Positions 51,762 to 63,477 of a stretch of 64,000 nucleotides of DNA are shown in pieces. This stretch comes from Diabrotica undecimpunctata (lineage: Eukaryota > Arthropoda > Insecta > Coleoptera > Chrysomelidae). Location: NCBI RefSeq assembly GCF_040954645.1, contig NC_092809.1:68275141-68339140 (forward strand), in the 5' to 3' direction. Numbering within the stretch: the stretch's first letter is position 1; every line of letters starts with the position of its first letter. The notes under the pieces are model-generated. The model did not search any database. It worked only from the letters and a program-made list of their open reading frames with translations, and was not told the DNA's origin. The translations under genes were made by a program, and so were the position numbers.

Positions 51762-54700
51762 TTATATTTTGTTAAACAATTGAGAAGCCTTTAAAAAGTC
51801 TATTAGGCTCTTGAGTCGGCTTGAACAGTTCAGAAGTTCTTCTAGACTATGGGTTATATTGTTGGCAATGCGGGTGGCCTGGTAGTGCTGACATTCTGTG
51901 AGGATGTGTTTGACGGTGATAGGAATATCGTTGCAGTGAGAGCATAACTGTTGGTCTGTAGAGGACATAAGATGACCGTGTGTCAAACGTGTGTGTCCTA
52001 TTCTCAATCTTCGTATTGCTATCTTTTCTTTTCTGTTCAGAGATGCTAGGGATAAATAGCTGTAAACATTAGGTTGTGTTTCTCTGAGCTTTGTGTTTTT
52101 GGTGATCCAAAGTTTCTGCCACTTATCTTGGATATTTCTTTTGAATTTTGATTTTAAATCTTCTTGGAGCTGTATGTTGTAGACAGGTAGGTTGGATGTA
52201 GATGCTTCTTTTGCAGCGCTGTCAGCCATCTCATTTCCTTGGATGCCGATATGAGAAGGCACCCATATTATTGTTATTGAAGTCCCTCGGGAAGCGAGGA
52301 GATGGATCGATTCTAATATTTTTTGTACTAAATGATGTTGATTGTAGATATTTTTTAACGAATGAATTGCGGATAAGGAATCGGTACACAGAGCTACACT
52401 TTGATGATTGTCAAAAGGGAACTCGAGAGCTTTTGAAATACTAAAGAGTTCTCCTGAAAATACGCTACATTCGTTTGATATTCGGTATTGTCGCAGCACT
52501 GTATCAACTGTAGTGACAGAACAGCCAACTCCATCTGCGTTTCGGGATGCATCGGTATAAAGCACCTTATCATAGTGGGATGTATTCACAATATCTTTGA
52601 AAGCTTGTCGAAAAAAGATATTATTTGTTTGTTGCTTATTAAATTTACAGAGAGAAGTGTTTATAAAAGGAGGTGTTCTAGACCATGGCGGGGATTCTGA
52701 TTTTATAGATGCAATTGTTTGAGATAATTTTGTGTCTTGGCACAAGGTTTGTAGGATCTGTGGTATTGAAAGTATACATCTGGGCGAGATTACGAGTCCA
52801 GGTCTTGGCGAAGTCAGAAGATTAAATACAGGGTTAGTCGGATTCGACGAAATTCTGCTAGCATAAGATAGGAGTAGTTTCTGCCTCCGCAGGTAAAGGG
52901 GGAGTTCATGAGATTCACAATAGAGACTTTCAGCGGGACTGGATCGAAAAGCTCCTAAGCAAATTCGGAGAGCAGTGTTGTGAACAGAGTTTAAAGATTG
53001 TAATAAATTATTGGATGCAGACAAGTAAACTATAAACAAACCATAGTCTAATTTGGATCGGATTATAGCTCGATATATTTTGAGTAGTACACTTTCATCG
53101 GCACCCCATTGGTGGTGGGACAATGTCTTTAACAAATTCATTCTGCTTAAACAGATGCCTTTTATATCATCGATATGACGTCGCCAGGTGAGTTTGTTAT
53201 CGACAGTTAGCCCTAAAAACTTGTAATGATCAATTGACTCTAAACTTACTCCGTTTAGTGTTATTTTGGGTATTTCTGTGCTGTTGTATCTCCTGGTGAA
53301 TTTAATTATTTTGGATTTATTGGAAGAGAACCTAAAGCCAGTTTTCTCGGACCATGTAGTAAGGGACTCGACAGAATTTTGTAATAAAGATGAGGTTGCA
53401 GCTGTGGATTTTCCTTGGCAGTATACAATAAGGTCGTCTGCGTATAGGGCAAATTTAACAGGAGATTTTATATGAGAGCAAATATCATTGATGGCTAGCA
53501 AAAAGAGGGTAGAACTCAAAGTAGAACCTTGAGGTACACCATTTTCAGTGACATATTTGTCGGATAATACTCCGTTAACTGTGATTCTGAAATTTCTGTT
53601 ATTTAAAAAGTTGTTTATAAAGCAAAATATGTTGCCCGTAAGATCATTTTCTACCAGTTTTTTAAGGATAACCGACTTACATGTTGTATCGAAAGCACTT
53701 TCTATATCAAAAATTACTGCAATTACGTCTTGCTTGGAGGCCATAGCATTTGCTATATCTGTTTGTAGAATCACTAAATTATCAGTGGTGCTTCTATTGG
53801 GTCAAAAACCTGATTGAGCAGGGTTAAGGATATTGTTTTTTTCTAGATACCAGATTAATCGCTTATTGATCATTTTTCAAATAATTTGCAAAGGGTACTT
53901 GTTAGAGAGATTGGCCTAAACGAGTTTGGAGAGTTGGGAAGAGAGCTGCTTTTTTTGATAGGAAATATAATGGATTCCCTCCATTTGGAAGGAAATTCTT
54001 GTCGGGACCAGATTAGGTTGTACAACTCAAGCAATTTGTTTATGGTTTCTTCATGGAGATATTTGAGGAAAATTGAGGGGATGTCATCAGGGCCAGCAGC
54101 TGAGCTTTTTGTAGTGGATAGGGCTAGAGTCAATTCTTGTTTAGAAAAGGGTAGGTTTATTGGGTTGGAAATATCGTTAGTTTTACCACTTGCGATGTTA
54201 AAAGAGTGTGAAGGAGACTTATTTTGGTTTAGCGTTTTGGATTGAAAGTGATGCGCAAAGATCTTGGCAATACTTTGACTTTGAGTAACTATTTTGTTGT
54301 CATGAATTAAGGCGGGGATTTTGTGGGCGCTGCTTTGACCTTTCATATGTTTAATTTTATTCCAAACTTGGCTTGGAGGTGTGTCGGAAGAAATAGAATT
54401 GATATAAAGGTTCCAAGAAGTCTTTTTGCTTTCCTTTATGATACGTTTTGATTTAGCTTTAGCTAATTTAAACTTGATAAGATTTTCATTAGTTCTTGTT
54501 CGTCTATATTTATTCAGAGCTTTCTTGCATACACGAACTGCTACAGCACAGGAGTCATTCCACCAAGGAACTGATTTTCGTGTAGGTTTAACAGAATATT
54601 TTCCTATATATTTTTGAGCAGAGTTAATTATGCAATTAGTGAACTGGTCAACTAAGTGGTCTATGTTACATTCACATTTAATTAAATTGACTTGATCTCG

Positions 54701-55423
54701 GACGTTTTGGCTGAAATTCATCCAGTCCGCTTGTGCAATATGCCATTTACTTATTGGGTTGTACGATTTAGGTATATTGTCTGAGATTAATATAGGGAAA
54801 TGATCACTATCGAACAGACTATCTAGTGGACACCATGTTAGAGATGGACCTAGTTTTGGATCACAAAGGCTGAGATCGATATTTGAGAAAGTTCCTGAAG
54901 ATATATTGAAGTGGGTGCTACAACCGGTATTGAGTAGAAATATATCTTCATTGCTAATTATGTTTTCTATAGATTTTCCTCTGCCAAATGTGCTGTTAGA
55001 TCCCCACATTGTGCTGTGAGCATTAAAATCTCCTACGAGGATGAATGGGGATGGGAGTTCTGCTATTAACTTAGAAATTTCTGTATGATTTATCCCCTTA
55101 TTAGGTGGTAAATATATATTACAAATAGTGATTTTATGAGGACACCAGAATGAAACAGCTACTACCTCTAAATTAGAAGTGATGTTAAATTTTTCGGAAT
55201 ATATATCTGACGATACAAAAATAGAAGTACCGCCACTTGCGCGTAGGGGTGTGGATCTAATCTGATGATAGCCTATGTAATTTTTTAGGTACGGATTTTG
55301 GGTTTCCTTTAAATTAGTTTCTTGTAGACAAAGAATATCTGGAGCGGTCTCTTGGATAAGTTGTTGGATGCGTTCTAGACGGGCGTAAAACCCATCACAA
55401 TTCCATTGTATTAAAGAGAAAGA
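51762..55423 (-). pseudogene. LINE ORF2: endonuclease, RT, RNase H (one frameshift, one stop)
   Basis: In the frame of ORF1 directly after its TAA. Endonuclease: FSLIQWNCDGFYARLERIQQ, CLQETN, ILVGDFNAHSTMWGSN, DSDHFPIL. RT: LSTTKSSAAGPDDIPSIFLK, SFRPISLTSTLCKLFEK, a frameshift in a short A run (T's 53873-53877), a TGA at 53802-53804, VIFDIESAFDTTCKS, VPQGSTLS, FALYADDLIVYC. RNase H: LYTDASRNADG, SGELFSISKALE, LCTDSLSAIHSL, NEMADSAAKEA, all acidic residues present. C-terminal CSHCNDIPITVKHILTEC. It nicks target DNA, reverse transcribes and degrades RNA. No Met occurs before 55009, deep in the endonuclease. Confidence 0.92.
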
Positions 55424-56776
55424 TTATTTTAAAGAGTTTTGGGAGGCAAGGGAAGTATCAGAGTAAGATTCATCGTCACTGGGATCTGTTTGTGAAAGAC
55501 ATGGTAATGTTATTGTATCGTTATTTTCTGCAGATTTAATATTGTATTGATGTCTGATTTTTTTCATTAATCGTGTAAATCTGTTTTTTATTGTTCTTTG
55601 AGAAAGATGCGGGTAGATAGAAATCAAATTGGTAAGGAGTGTATTGATGTCATTTGTAAACTTTAGGGCCTCATGATAGGGTTCACTGCTACCTTTAGTA
55701 TTTTCTAAAAACGCAAAAAGATCGTTTAAGGAGAGTATATTGTTTTGTGGAGTTTTGTTGTAATATTCGGTAATGTCAAGCTTAGTAATATCAGAGATAC
55801 TGGTATCATCCGTTTTTCGCTTTTTCTTTTTGGATTTTCTTTTAGTTGATTCATTAGGGATATAAGGCGGTTGCATTTCAGAGGTTTCAGCTAACGGAGT
55901 TGTAGGAAGACTAGATTCGTCATTAAGTGATTCCGAAGGAGGTCTTTTTTGGCCTATTACTGGAATGTCTTGAGATGATTGGACGCTTTCATTTATATCC
56001 GTGCTAGGTTCATTGTTAGAGATGGGAGCTCGAGTTTCTGACTGTATAGGAATAATGACCGATGGGGGATTAATGCAGTTATTTGCAACATGTCCTGTTT
56101 GCTTGCAGATAAAACATTCCATTCTATCTGTAGAAAGAAAAATTCTATGTTCATGACCATCATATGAAATAGTTATCGATGTTTGTAATTCGTAGTTATC
56201 AGAAGGGGGAAATATATAAACTTGACGCCTGAAGCTTAAAACATGACTGTATTCATCTCCAGGGATACCTGCTTTTAGAAACGATATGGGGGATGCTAGT
56301 TGTAAGCCAAGACTTTTTATAGCATTTTCAGCTAGATCATGAGGAATAAAAGGTGATATATTTGAAATAACAATTCTTTTGGTTGGAGATATAAGTCTCC
56401 GAATATTTAGTGAAAATGTATTAATTTGAATGAATGGATGAGACTTTATGAATTTTTCGACAAGTTCAGGATTAGATAAGTAAATACATACCCTATTATT
56501 CGATATCCTGGATGCGAAGCAAATGCTCTTGGCCCCAATGATAGTTCCGATTGCATGTACATAATCGTATAGCTTTAAACTATTCTCGGCATGAAGAACC
56601 ACGGCTTGATCCTTTTTTGGGAACGTTGGTCTAGGTGCTGATTTTACTGCAGCCGTGTAAGATATGTTACTGTTGGTGGTTGGGTTTGTGTTGGTTACAA
56701 TTTGGTTTGTTGACATTGTTGGATTTGAAGCATCCTCGTAGTCAAAGACAGCTTCTTGCAATTTGTTTGTATTCAT
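55424..56776 (-). CDS. LINE ORF1 protein (gag-like, one CCHC knuckle)
   Basis: 450 residues, uninterrupted. The N-terminal 60 residues are Asn/Thr-rich. Residues about 60-210 have a fold like LINE ORF1 RNA-binding domains (VVLHAENSLKLYDYVHAIGT, NNRVCIYLSNPELVEKFIKS). A single zinc knuckle CFICKQTGHVANNC (C-x2-C-x4-H-x4-C) is near residue 220. A charged linker with KRKSKKKKRK near residue 315 could be a nuclear signal. The Ser/Asp-rich C-terminus ends SLASQNSLK. It would bind the LINE RNA as a chaperone. The stop TAA (55424-55426) is followed in the same frame by ORF2. Start chosen as the first Met after the 5' UTR. Confidence 0.87.
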   Translation of the reverse strand: MNTNKLQEAVFDYEDASNPTMSTNQIVTNTNPTTNSNISYTAAVKSAPRPTFPKKDQAVVLHAENSLKLYDYVHAIGTIIGAKSICFASRISNNRVCIYLSNPELVEKFIKSHPFIQINTFSLNIRRLISPTKRIVISNISPFIPHDLAENAIKSLGLQLASPISFLKAGIPGDEYSHVLSFRRQVYIFPPSDNYELQTSITISYDGHEHRIFLSTDRMECFICKQTGHVANNCINPPSVIIPIQSETRAPISNNEPSTDINESVQSSQDIPVIGQKRPPSESLNDESSLPTTPLAETSEMQPPYIPNESTKRKSKKKKRKTDDTSISDITKLDITEYYNKTPQNNILSLNDLFAFLENTKGSSEPYHEALKFTNDINTLLTNLISIYPHLSQRTIKNRFTRLMKKIRHQYNIKSAENNDTITLPCLSQTDPSDDESYSDTSLASQNSLK

Positions 56777-57097
56777 TGTTGAGTGTCAGAAGGCGGCAAC
56801 TTATCATACACCATAGTGATGGAAGTTGCCTAGATATGGAGCAACTAGTGTAATGCCCAAAAATGTTATTTTCTTGTAAGGTTATAATGCACTTAATGAA
56901 ATATTGTTTATACAAGTTTAGCGATTATATGCACCCGCGAAAGTACACGTATATAGTTACACTGCACTTTGTTATTGTCTGGAACAAGTATAAATCGCAA
57001 AACAAGTTTAAAAACTATTATAAACACTGTAAATTACGAGAACGACAAAAACGATGTTTACTCGTTCAGGTACCGAAGTGGAATCTTAAAAAACTTT

Positions 57098-58556
57098 GTA
57101 TGATTTACAAATTTATTTAAACCTTTTTTCTCAAGAATGTATAAGAAACGTTTATATACAATATTTTTAGTGTTTAAAAGAGAGAGTGTTTAAAAAAACA
57201 AAGCAAATCATACGCTCATATAGGTACCTTTTAGAACGTTCAAATATCTGTATAAGATTTTTTCAGTTTTTTTCTTCCTTGACTGGGGTAACTCGTTTAA
57301 TCCGTTGTAGAAGGGATAATAATTACTGGAGCTTTTTTTGTGAGTAGGAGGGTCTGATTACGATCATGGTGATTATGATACGGAGGAGTCTTCAATGACC
57401 TTCCTTCAAGACACGTCCTAGTTTTTGACTAGTATTAACTGTAATAATTTTACATTAATTATAACTTTTTAAAAGCCTCCATGACTTATAACGTCCATAA
57501 AAATCGACAAAATCGGAAGAATAATATTAAATAAAAACCAGTATTATTAAAATGATAAAATAGAAAATAAATCAACCACAACTGTTCTTTTGAAAATAAA
57601 TTGAATGATACTAAAAACTTCAATCAAACTTTTGTTAATGTGTATAATCTAGTCCACACAAAAATTTAAATATTTGTATTCATAGTCTAAAGCGTTTTAG
57701 TTTTTATTCGTGTTTCTACGATTATTTTGTAAATAATTTAATAGTTTCAGATATTTCTTTGATATTATACAATAGATTTATGATTGTTTCTGCAAACTTC
57801 AGTAGAATCGTAAATTATTCATATGCTTCAATTTAAGTTGCAGTAAACACGGGTTATACGACTATTATAGTTGTCCTTTATTAGCTATAATAAGTATAGC
57901 AATCAAAAGAAGGATATAAAAGCATTGTTTATTTAGGTTCCATTGATTTTTACTAGAATTCCAAATAACTCCTGAAACGTTTTAAAATATTTCTTGTAGG
58001 AGAGTTGCAAAATCCCAAAACAAAAACTATAAAAACATAAAGGATTATATCTATAAACCTGCTTTTATAAGTCAACTTTAGCCGTACCTAATATCCAAAT
58101 ATTTACAGTATAAGTTGAAGTCTTACTTATCACAAATATTTAAAATCCCTTATTAATTTTACAAATCGGGTAAGCTTCATAGACTTCGATAGCTCTGCTA
58201 AGAAAAAGGGCAGTATCTTCAAAACATCTGTTTTAATATAAATGGAAGTAAAGTTGCAAATTGGATTAATTATATACTTATAAAATTTATAAAACTTACA
58301 AAATCAATACAATAAATCAGTTTTTAATAAGAACTATCACTTACTTCTTTTTGACTTAATAAATGCCAAGCGGAAAGTTGCTCTTTTCCTAAGCAGTGTA
58401 ACTACACTCTTTTTTTTAACAAAATTTCGTTAGCTAGTTAAGGCTAAACGTATAAAAAAAATATAAAAGTCCCAAAAAATTGTCTTTAACATGTAGGTAC
58501 TCTCACCCAGAATACTTTTAGAATTTTTTGAAATAATATTTTGTAGCACTTAACGT
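57098..58556. other. Intergenic sequence
   Basis: AT-rich; no coding signal, element end or repeat that I can support. Confidence 0.5.
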
Positions 58557-58985
58557 AACTGGTCTTTCCTTTTTCTTGGAAATTTTTTAGGTGTGACTAG
58601 TTTGGCTGTTTCTGGTATACTAGACTTCAAAATCCTCGGTTGCAAGAAATCAAGTTCCTTGAAGTCTTCTGATTTGCTATACGTACTTTTATACTGTAAG
58701 CTGTGTCTACCTCTTTTAAATTTCATGTGAACAATACCTTTAAGACTAGGTCTGTCTGGCTTGGCTTTCATTTTCTCTTCAGACTTTGCAGTTTTTTCAT
58801 ACGAAAAAGGTAATTAGCGCTCATTTTAAATACATCTACATGTCCTTTATTGGCAGCCACTACAGCATCAACAAAATCATCGAAATCGTGAGTTTTTTTC
58901 TGCGCTTTTAGTGTCAGTTTCACCTGGTGATGAAAACTATTGGCACTCATAAAGTTGTGGCCAGGCTTGAAGTAGTAAACTTGAA
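58557..58985 (-). pseudogene. Fragment of an unnamed multicopy insect protein family
   Basis: Minus strand from about 58980: YFKPGHNFMSANSFHHQVKL, then KKTHDFDDFVDAVVAANKGH and YLFRMKKLQSLKRK, a stop at 58768-58770. In another frame MKAKPDRPSLKGIVHMKFKR, LQYKSTYSKSEDFKELDFLQ and TPKKFPRKRKDQLR follow. From memory, GHNFMSA-SFHHQVE followed by DFDDFVD and a basic tail is a recurrent C-terminal block in repetitive insect proteins of unknown function, perhaps transposon-borne. One frameshift joins the halves. Confidence 0.45.
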
Positions 58986-58989
58986 TATC

Positions 58990-59543
58990 AGTAGCTTGTA
59001 ACTGAAGCTGAGTTTACTACAGTAGACTCCGTTTACTACGGAGCAATATAAGATGTTAATAAATATTGATTGAATGGCGTTTTTGAAAAAAAGTTGTTTA
59101 CTTTTATTGTCATTTATATACGTTAAAACAAAAAATCTGTACCTACATTTTTTTCCCACTACATAATGTATAAAGCGTATTTTCAAGGATAACTTAAACT
59201 ATTCCTTTTGCAATTGGAAGAAGTCTGTCATTTTGACTGCTTTAAATTGTCCAGTATCATTATATCTATCATATTTTCTAAAGATGAGAAATAGTTGTAT
59301 TTATTGTAAAGAAGTTTATTGCGGACGGCAGTTAAGTTTATCGCGTGAGGCAGTTAAAAAGGGTATTTACTTATAGCCACGGCCAGGCCAAAAACGTTTT
59401 TCGATCTTATTTTCTCTCGTTATAACCAAATTTGCCTCGCTATAGAGGGTTATCGTTCGATAGAAATTTCATGGGACATCTAATGTACCTCGTTATAAGC
59501 GAAACCTCGTAATAACCGTGTTCGGTAGTATAAAGGGAGTAGT
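58990..59543. other. Intergenic sequence
   Basis: No gene. Sequence up to the target duplication of the RTE-like LINE. Confidence 0.45.
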
Positions 59544-59934
59544 ATTTTATTAAACCATGGTAGCGGGTAGGAACTCCTTTGGAGTCCCTTGGATTCTATT
59601 GGATAGTCCTATCAGGGAAAGTGAATCAATCCCTGCCCTCCGCAGATTCCAGGAGCTTCTTGACCCGGGAAGCTAGCACCTGCTAAGGGTCCCTTGTCCA
59701 GGGTCACGGATGAAGTCCAGAACGGCATCCAAGGCGACGAAGAATACTTTCGATACGGTGAAGATGGCGGAGCTGGCAACCCTTGATTTTAGGGATAGTA
59801 TAAGATCACAAACTGTAGCGTCTGATCCAGAGTGGACGGATACGAACAGCGTCTGATCCAGAATGGACGGCTAAATACACACTCACCAACACGTCTGGCC
59901 AGCGCGGTGTTTTAATGCTAATAACCTCCCCAAA

Positions 59935-62900
59935 ATGATGGCGAATTCTAAAACGATAGGAATAAGTCCCCAGGTGGGTAGATCATACAATATTGGCAAG
60001 TCCCACTCCTTTATAAAAAAGGACAGCTTCATGGAATCTGGGGGAAGCAAGAAATCGCTAAAAACAACAAACTTGAATATAGCAACACTCAATGTAAGGT
60101 CCTTAAACAGAGATGAAAAAATCTATGAGCTAGAAGAAGAAATAAAGGACCTAAAGTGGGACATAATTGGTCTCGCAGAGGTAAAAAGGAAAGGTGAGGA
60201 GCGCATAACATTGCAATCAGGTAACATCTTGTATTACAAAGGGCACAAAGAACAAAGTCTAAACGGCGTAGGATTTCTGGTTTCTAAGAAACATGCTAAT
60301 AAAATAGAACAATATGTGGGAATCTCAGAAAGAATTGCAATGATTGTGATGAATATAAACGAGAAAATCACCCTAAAAATCATTCAAGTGTACGCCCCAA
60401 CTTCAACACACCCCGATGAAGAGATAGATGAGTTCTACAAGAAAATAATAGAAACCAACACGAACTATCACAGCACTTACACACTTATAATAGGAGATTT
60501 CAACGCTAAGATTGGACAACGACTAGAAGAAAGCGAAAACTATATTGGTGAATTCGGCTATGGTGTTAGAAATGAGAGAGGAGAAACCCTGGTTAACTTC
60601 CTACATAGCAACAAATATTTCGTAATGAACACATTTTATAAGAAAAAACCGCAAAGAAAGTGGACGTGGTTATCACCAGACGGAAAAACAAGGAACGAAA
60701 TCGATTACATCATGTGCAACAAGAAAGGTATCGTAGAAGATGTAACAGTAATAAATAATGTCTCTCTGGGTAGTGATCACAGAATGGTTAGAGCTAAACT
60801 AAGGATTAAGTATAGCAAACGTAGAATTAACTTTAATAACACGATACAAATAGACACAGAAAAGCTAAAAGTCGATAAAGAAAGAATAGTAGAAAGAAAA
60901 ATAAAGAATCTAGAACAACTCAGCGTTAATAAAAATAACTCAGTTATAACAAAAGAACTATTGAATGCTAGCTCAGAAGTAGCAACCCGCCATAACAACA
61001 AAAAATACAAAATAAGTGCAGAATCGAAGAATATGCTGAAACAACGAAAAGAGCTCATGTCACTAAACAAAAGAAATACCACAGAATACAAAGAACTTAA
61101 TCGAGCCATACGAAAACAGATAAAAGACGATATTAAAAAACATCAACAAGAACATGTAGAAAGAGTGATAGAGAAAAATCAAAGTCTGAAATATACCAAA
61201 CCGAAATTAGGAAAGAAAAATATTATAACTATGAAAAATCAACAAGGCCAACTAGAAACAAGCAAAGCTCAGATATCAAACATAGTTGAAAACTTCTATA
61301 CTGAGTTATACCAATCAAGAAACGATCCCCCCGACTCTTCAAAGCAAAATCTGAAAAGACAAATAACAAACGTAAATTCTGAAGTAATGCCCGAAATAAG
61401 CGAAGTAGAAATAGAAAATGCAATTAAAGAATTGAAAAGAAATAAAGCACCGGGTAGTGATGGAATGCTGGCAGAAATGTTGAAAGAAGGAGGAGAAGAA
61501 GTCATCAGGTACCTAAAAATACTTTTTAATAAATGCCTATTTGAAGGAAACATACCAAGGGAATGGAATACTGCTAACACAATATTAATACACAAAAAAG
61601 GGGACAATACAGATCTGAAAAATTATCGTCCAATATCACTACTATCACAACTTTATAAAACATTTACAAAAATAATTACAAATAGATTGACAACAAAGTT
61701 CGATGTATATCAACCAGTGGAGCAAGCCGGATTTAGAAAAGGGTTCAGTACATGTGACCATCTTCACACACTAAAGCTCCTAATAGAAAAAGTTAACGAA
61801 TACAATTTACCAATCTGTTTAGCATTTATAGACTACGAGAAAGCTTTTGACAGCATAGAATTATGGGCTATTGAGGAAGCACTGGTCAACAGCAGAATAG
61901 ATTCTAGATATAGGATATTAATACATAATATATACCAACACGCTGAAATGGTAGTCACGATGGATAACGAAATGAAAACGAGGCCAATAAAAATCAACCG
62001 AGGAGTAAGACACCATATCTCCAAAACTATTTACTGCCGCACTTGAAGACATCTTTAAATCACTACTTTTTTTTATTAAGACTTTTATTTATAAACTCGA
62101 TGTCGAGTTGGTCCGCTAGTTTAATTTAAAACAAAATGTATTATAAAAATGTATTGTAACTAATTTGTTCCCAATGTAAAGTATTAAATTGGGAAACGAA
62201 GGGACTGTCGATAAACGGAAAGTATTTAAACCATCTAAGATATGCAGATGACGTAGTACTAATAGCCGACAGCTGGAAAGAACTGAAGACGATGATCGAT
62301 GAGCTTCATACGGAATCCATAAAAAAAGGACTGAAAATGAATCTGAGTAAAACTAAGCTAATGTCGAATAAAGATGATCAACCGACGATAACCATCCAAG
62401 GAACAAAAGTGAAACATGTAGAAGAATACATATATCTGGGTCAGAATATCAAGGTAAACAAAGAAAACCAAACTACCGAAATAAGCAGACGAGTAAGAAT
62501 GGGATGGGCCGCATTTGGAAAACTCTCAGACATACTTAAAGACAAAAAGATACCCCAAAACCTTCGAACCAAAGTGTTCGATTCTTATATCCTTCCCGTT
62601 CTCACTTACGGAGCTCAAACCTGGACATTCACAAAAAAGAACATGGACAAGATTCGAAAAACTCAGCGAGCCATGGAACGACAGATGCTTGGTATCTCAC
62701 TAATAGATCGGCAAACAAACGAAGCAATCCGGAACAAAACAAAAATAAAGGACGCCGCGAAACAAGCAGCTAAATTAAAATGGAAATGGGCTGGACATAA
62801 CGAACGTCTCGAAGATGGTAGATGGAACAAAGAAGTCGGAAACTGGCGACCATACGATGCGAAGAGACCAAGAAGAAGACCTCAAATGCGCTGGAGCGAC

Positions 62901-62999
62901 GATATCAAAAGAGTCGCAGGACCAATGTGGAAACGCCTAGCACACAACAGGGATGAATGGCGAGAAATGGGAGAGGCCTTTATTCGACAATTCGGATAG
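59935..62999 (+). pseudogene. RTE-like LINE polyprotein (endonuclease and RT), broken
   Basis: Met at 59935. Endonuclease: IATLNVRSLN, IIGLAEVKRKG, IQVYAPTS, LIIGDFNAKIG, NEIDYIM, SDHRMVRA. A basic linker of about 130 residues follows. RT: LKRNKAPGSDGMLAEML, NYRPISLLSQLYK, EQAGFRKGFST, LAFIDYEKAFDSIE. At 62009 the block expected after GVR is short by about 8 bases, shifting frame to a stop at 62046 and removing the usual QG motif. A 121-bp insert follows at 62066-62186. The original frame then gives the YADD box (62241-62252) and, from 62292, GLKMNLSKTKLMS, YLGQNIK, PVLTYGAQTWTF and RPRRRPQMRWSDD, to 62999. It would nick DNA and prime reverse transcription. Confidence 0.92.
62066..62186. other. 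121-bp chimeric insertion in the RT
   Basis: Begins with a C then a T run. Its right half (about 62118-62185) matches the inverse of the LINE 3' UTR at about 41045-41115 (CAAAATGTATTATAAAAATG, TAACTAATTTGTTCCCAATG). The left half is unrelated. No target duplication is visible at the junctions. Confidence 0.7.
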
Positions 63000-63036
63000 A
63001 AAAAGGGCTAAAAAAAAAAAAAAAATTTTATTAAAC

Positions 63037-63477
63037 AATGTTAGTAAGCACCAATTTTTGATTCTGTGCTCTACAATTGTCCAACGATAACACGAACTTT
63101 TAAAGATCACGGTAATGGTTAAAAAATACATTGAAAGTAGGTACTTGCAATATCTTCTTGATTTCTGCCCGATATAGCACAGTGCCACAGAACTGCTAGT
63201 GGTTTAAGTTTAGATTTTTACCCCAAAGGGGCAAATCTGGTTATATGCAAATGACGGGCAAATAACGTTATTGCTTTTGTTAGTTTCATTAACTTTCTCT
63301 GCAAATTATTTGTATAATGTCCTGCCCTCTTTAACTAGTTTGTCATGGATTTTCCAAGTATTGCAAGTGTACATTACCCAAAAATTCTTTGAAAAATTCA
63401 AATATTTTTCCAGAACACAATTTTTGATTTAAAAAATCTGAAAAAAAAATCTAAGTATTACTACTACTACTATCAGT
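63037..63477. other. Intergenic sequence between two LINEs
   Basis: No gene recognised. Confidence 0.5.

Larger units (their letters stand above)
51623..57085 (-). mobile_element. Full-length LINE with RNase H (I superfamily)
   Basis: 3' end at the T run 51623-51642 (poly(A) on the minus strand); 5' end near 57085. TTAAAAAAC is duplicated at 51614-51622 and 57086-57094, followed on both sides by T's. About 5.46 kb: a roughly 300-bp 5' UTR, ORF1 (56776-55424), ORF2 (55423-51762) and a short 3' UTR. ORF2 order is endonuclease, RT, RNase H, Cys motif. The ORFs are nearly intact, and 3' fragments of the same family lie at 39750-42390. Confidence 0.9.
59556..63024 (+). mobile_element. Full-length RTE-like LINE with 12-bp TSD
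   Basis: ATTTTATTAAAC is duplicated at 59544-59555 and 63025-63036. 3.47 kb: a 380-bp GC-richer 5' UTR with two near-repeats of GCGTCTGATCCAGA, one long coding region, and a short A tail after GGGCT. 5' end intact at CATGGTAGCGGG. Single-ORF organisation with endonuclease and RT and no RNase H fits RTE. Disabled by an 8-bp loss and a 121-bp insertion. Confidence 0.9.

Noticed and set aside
53886..54245. 119-codon plus-strand frame
   Set aside because: Antisense of LINE ORF2 (RT region); motifs are all on the minus strand.
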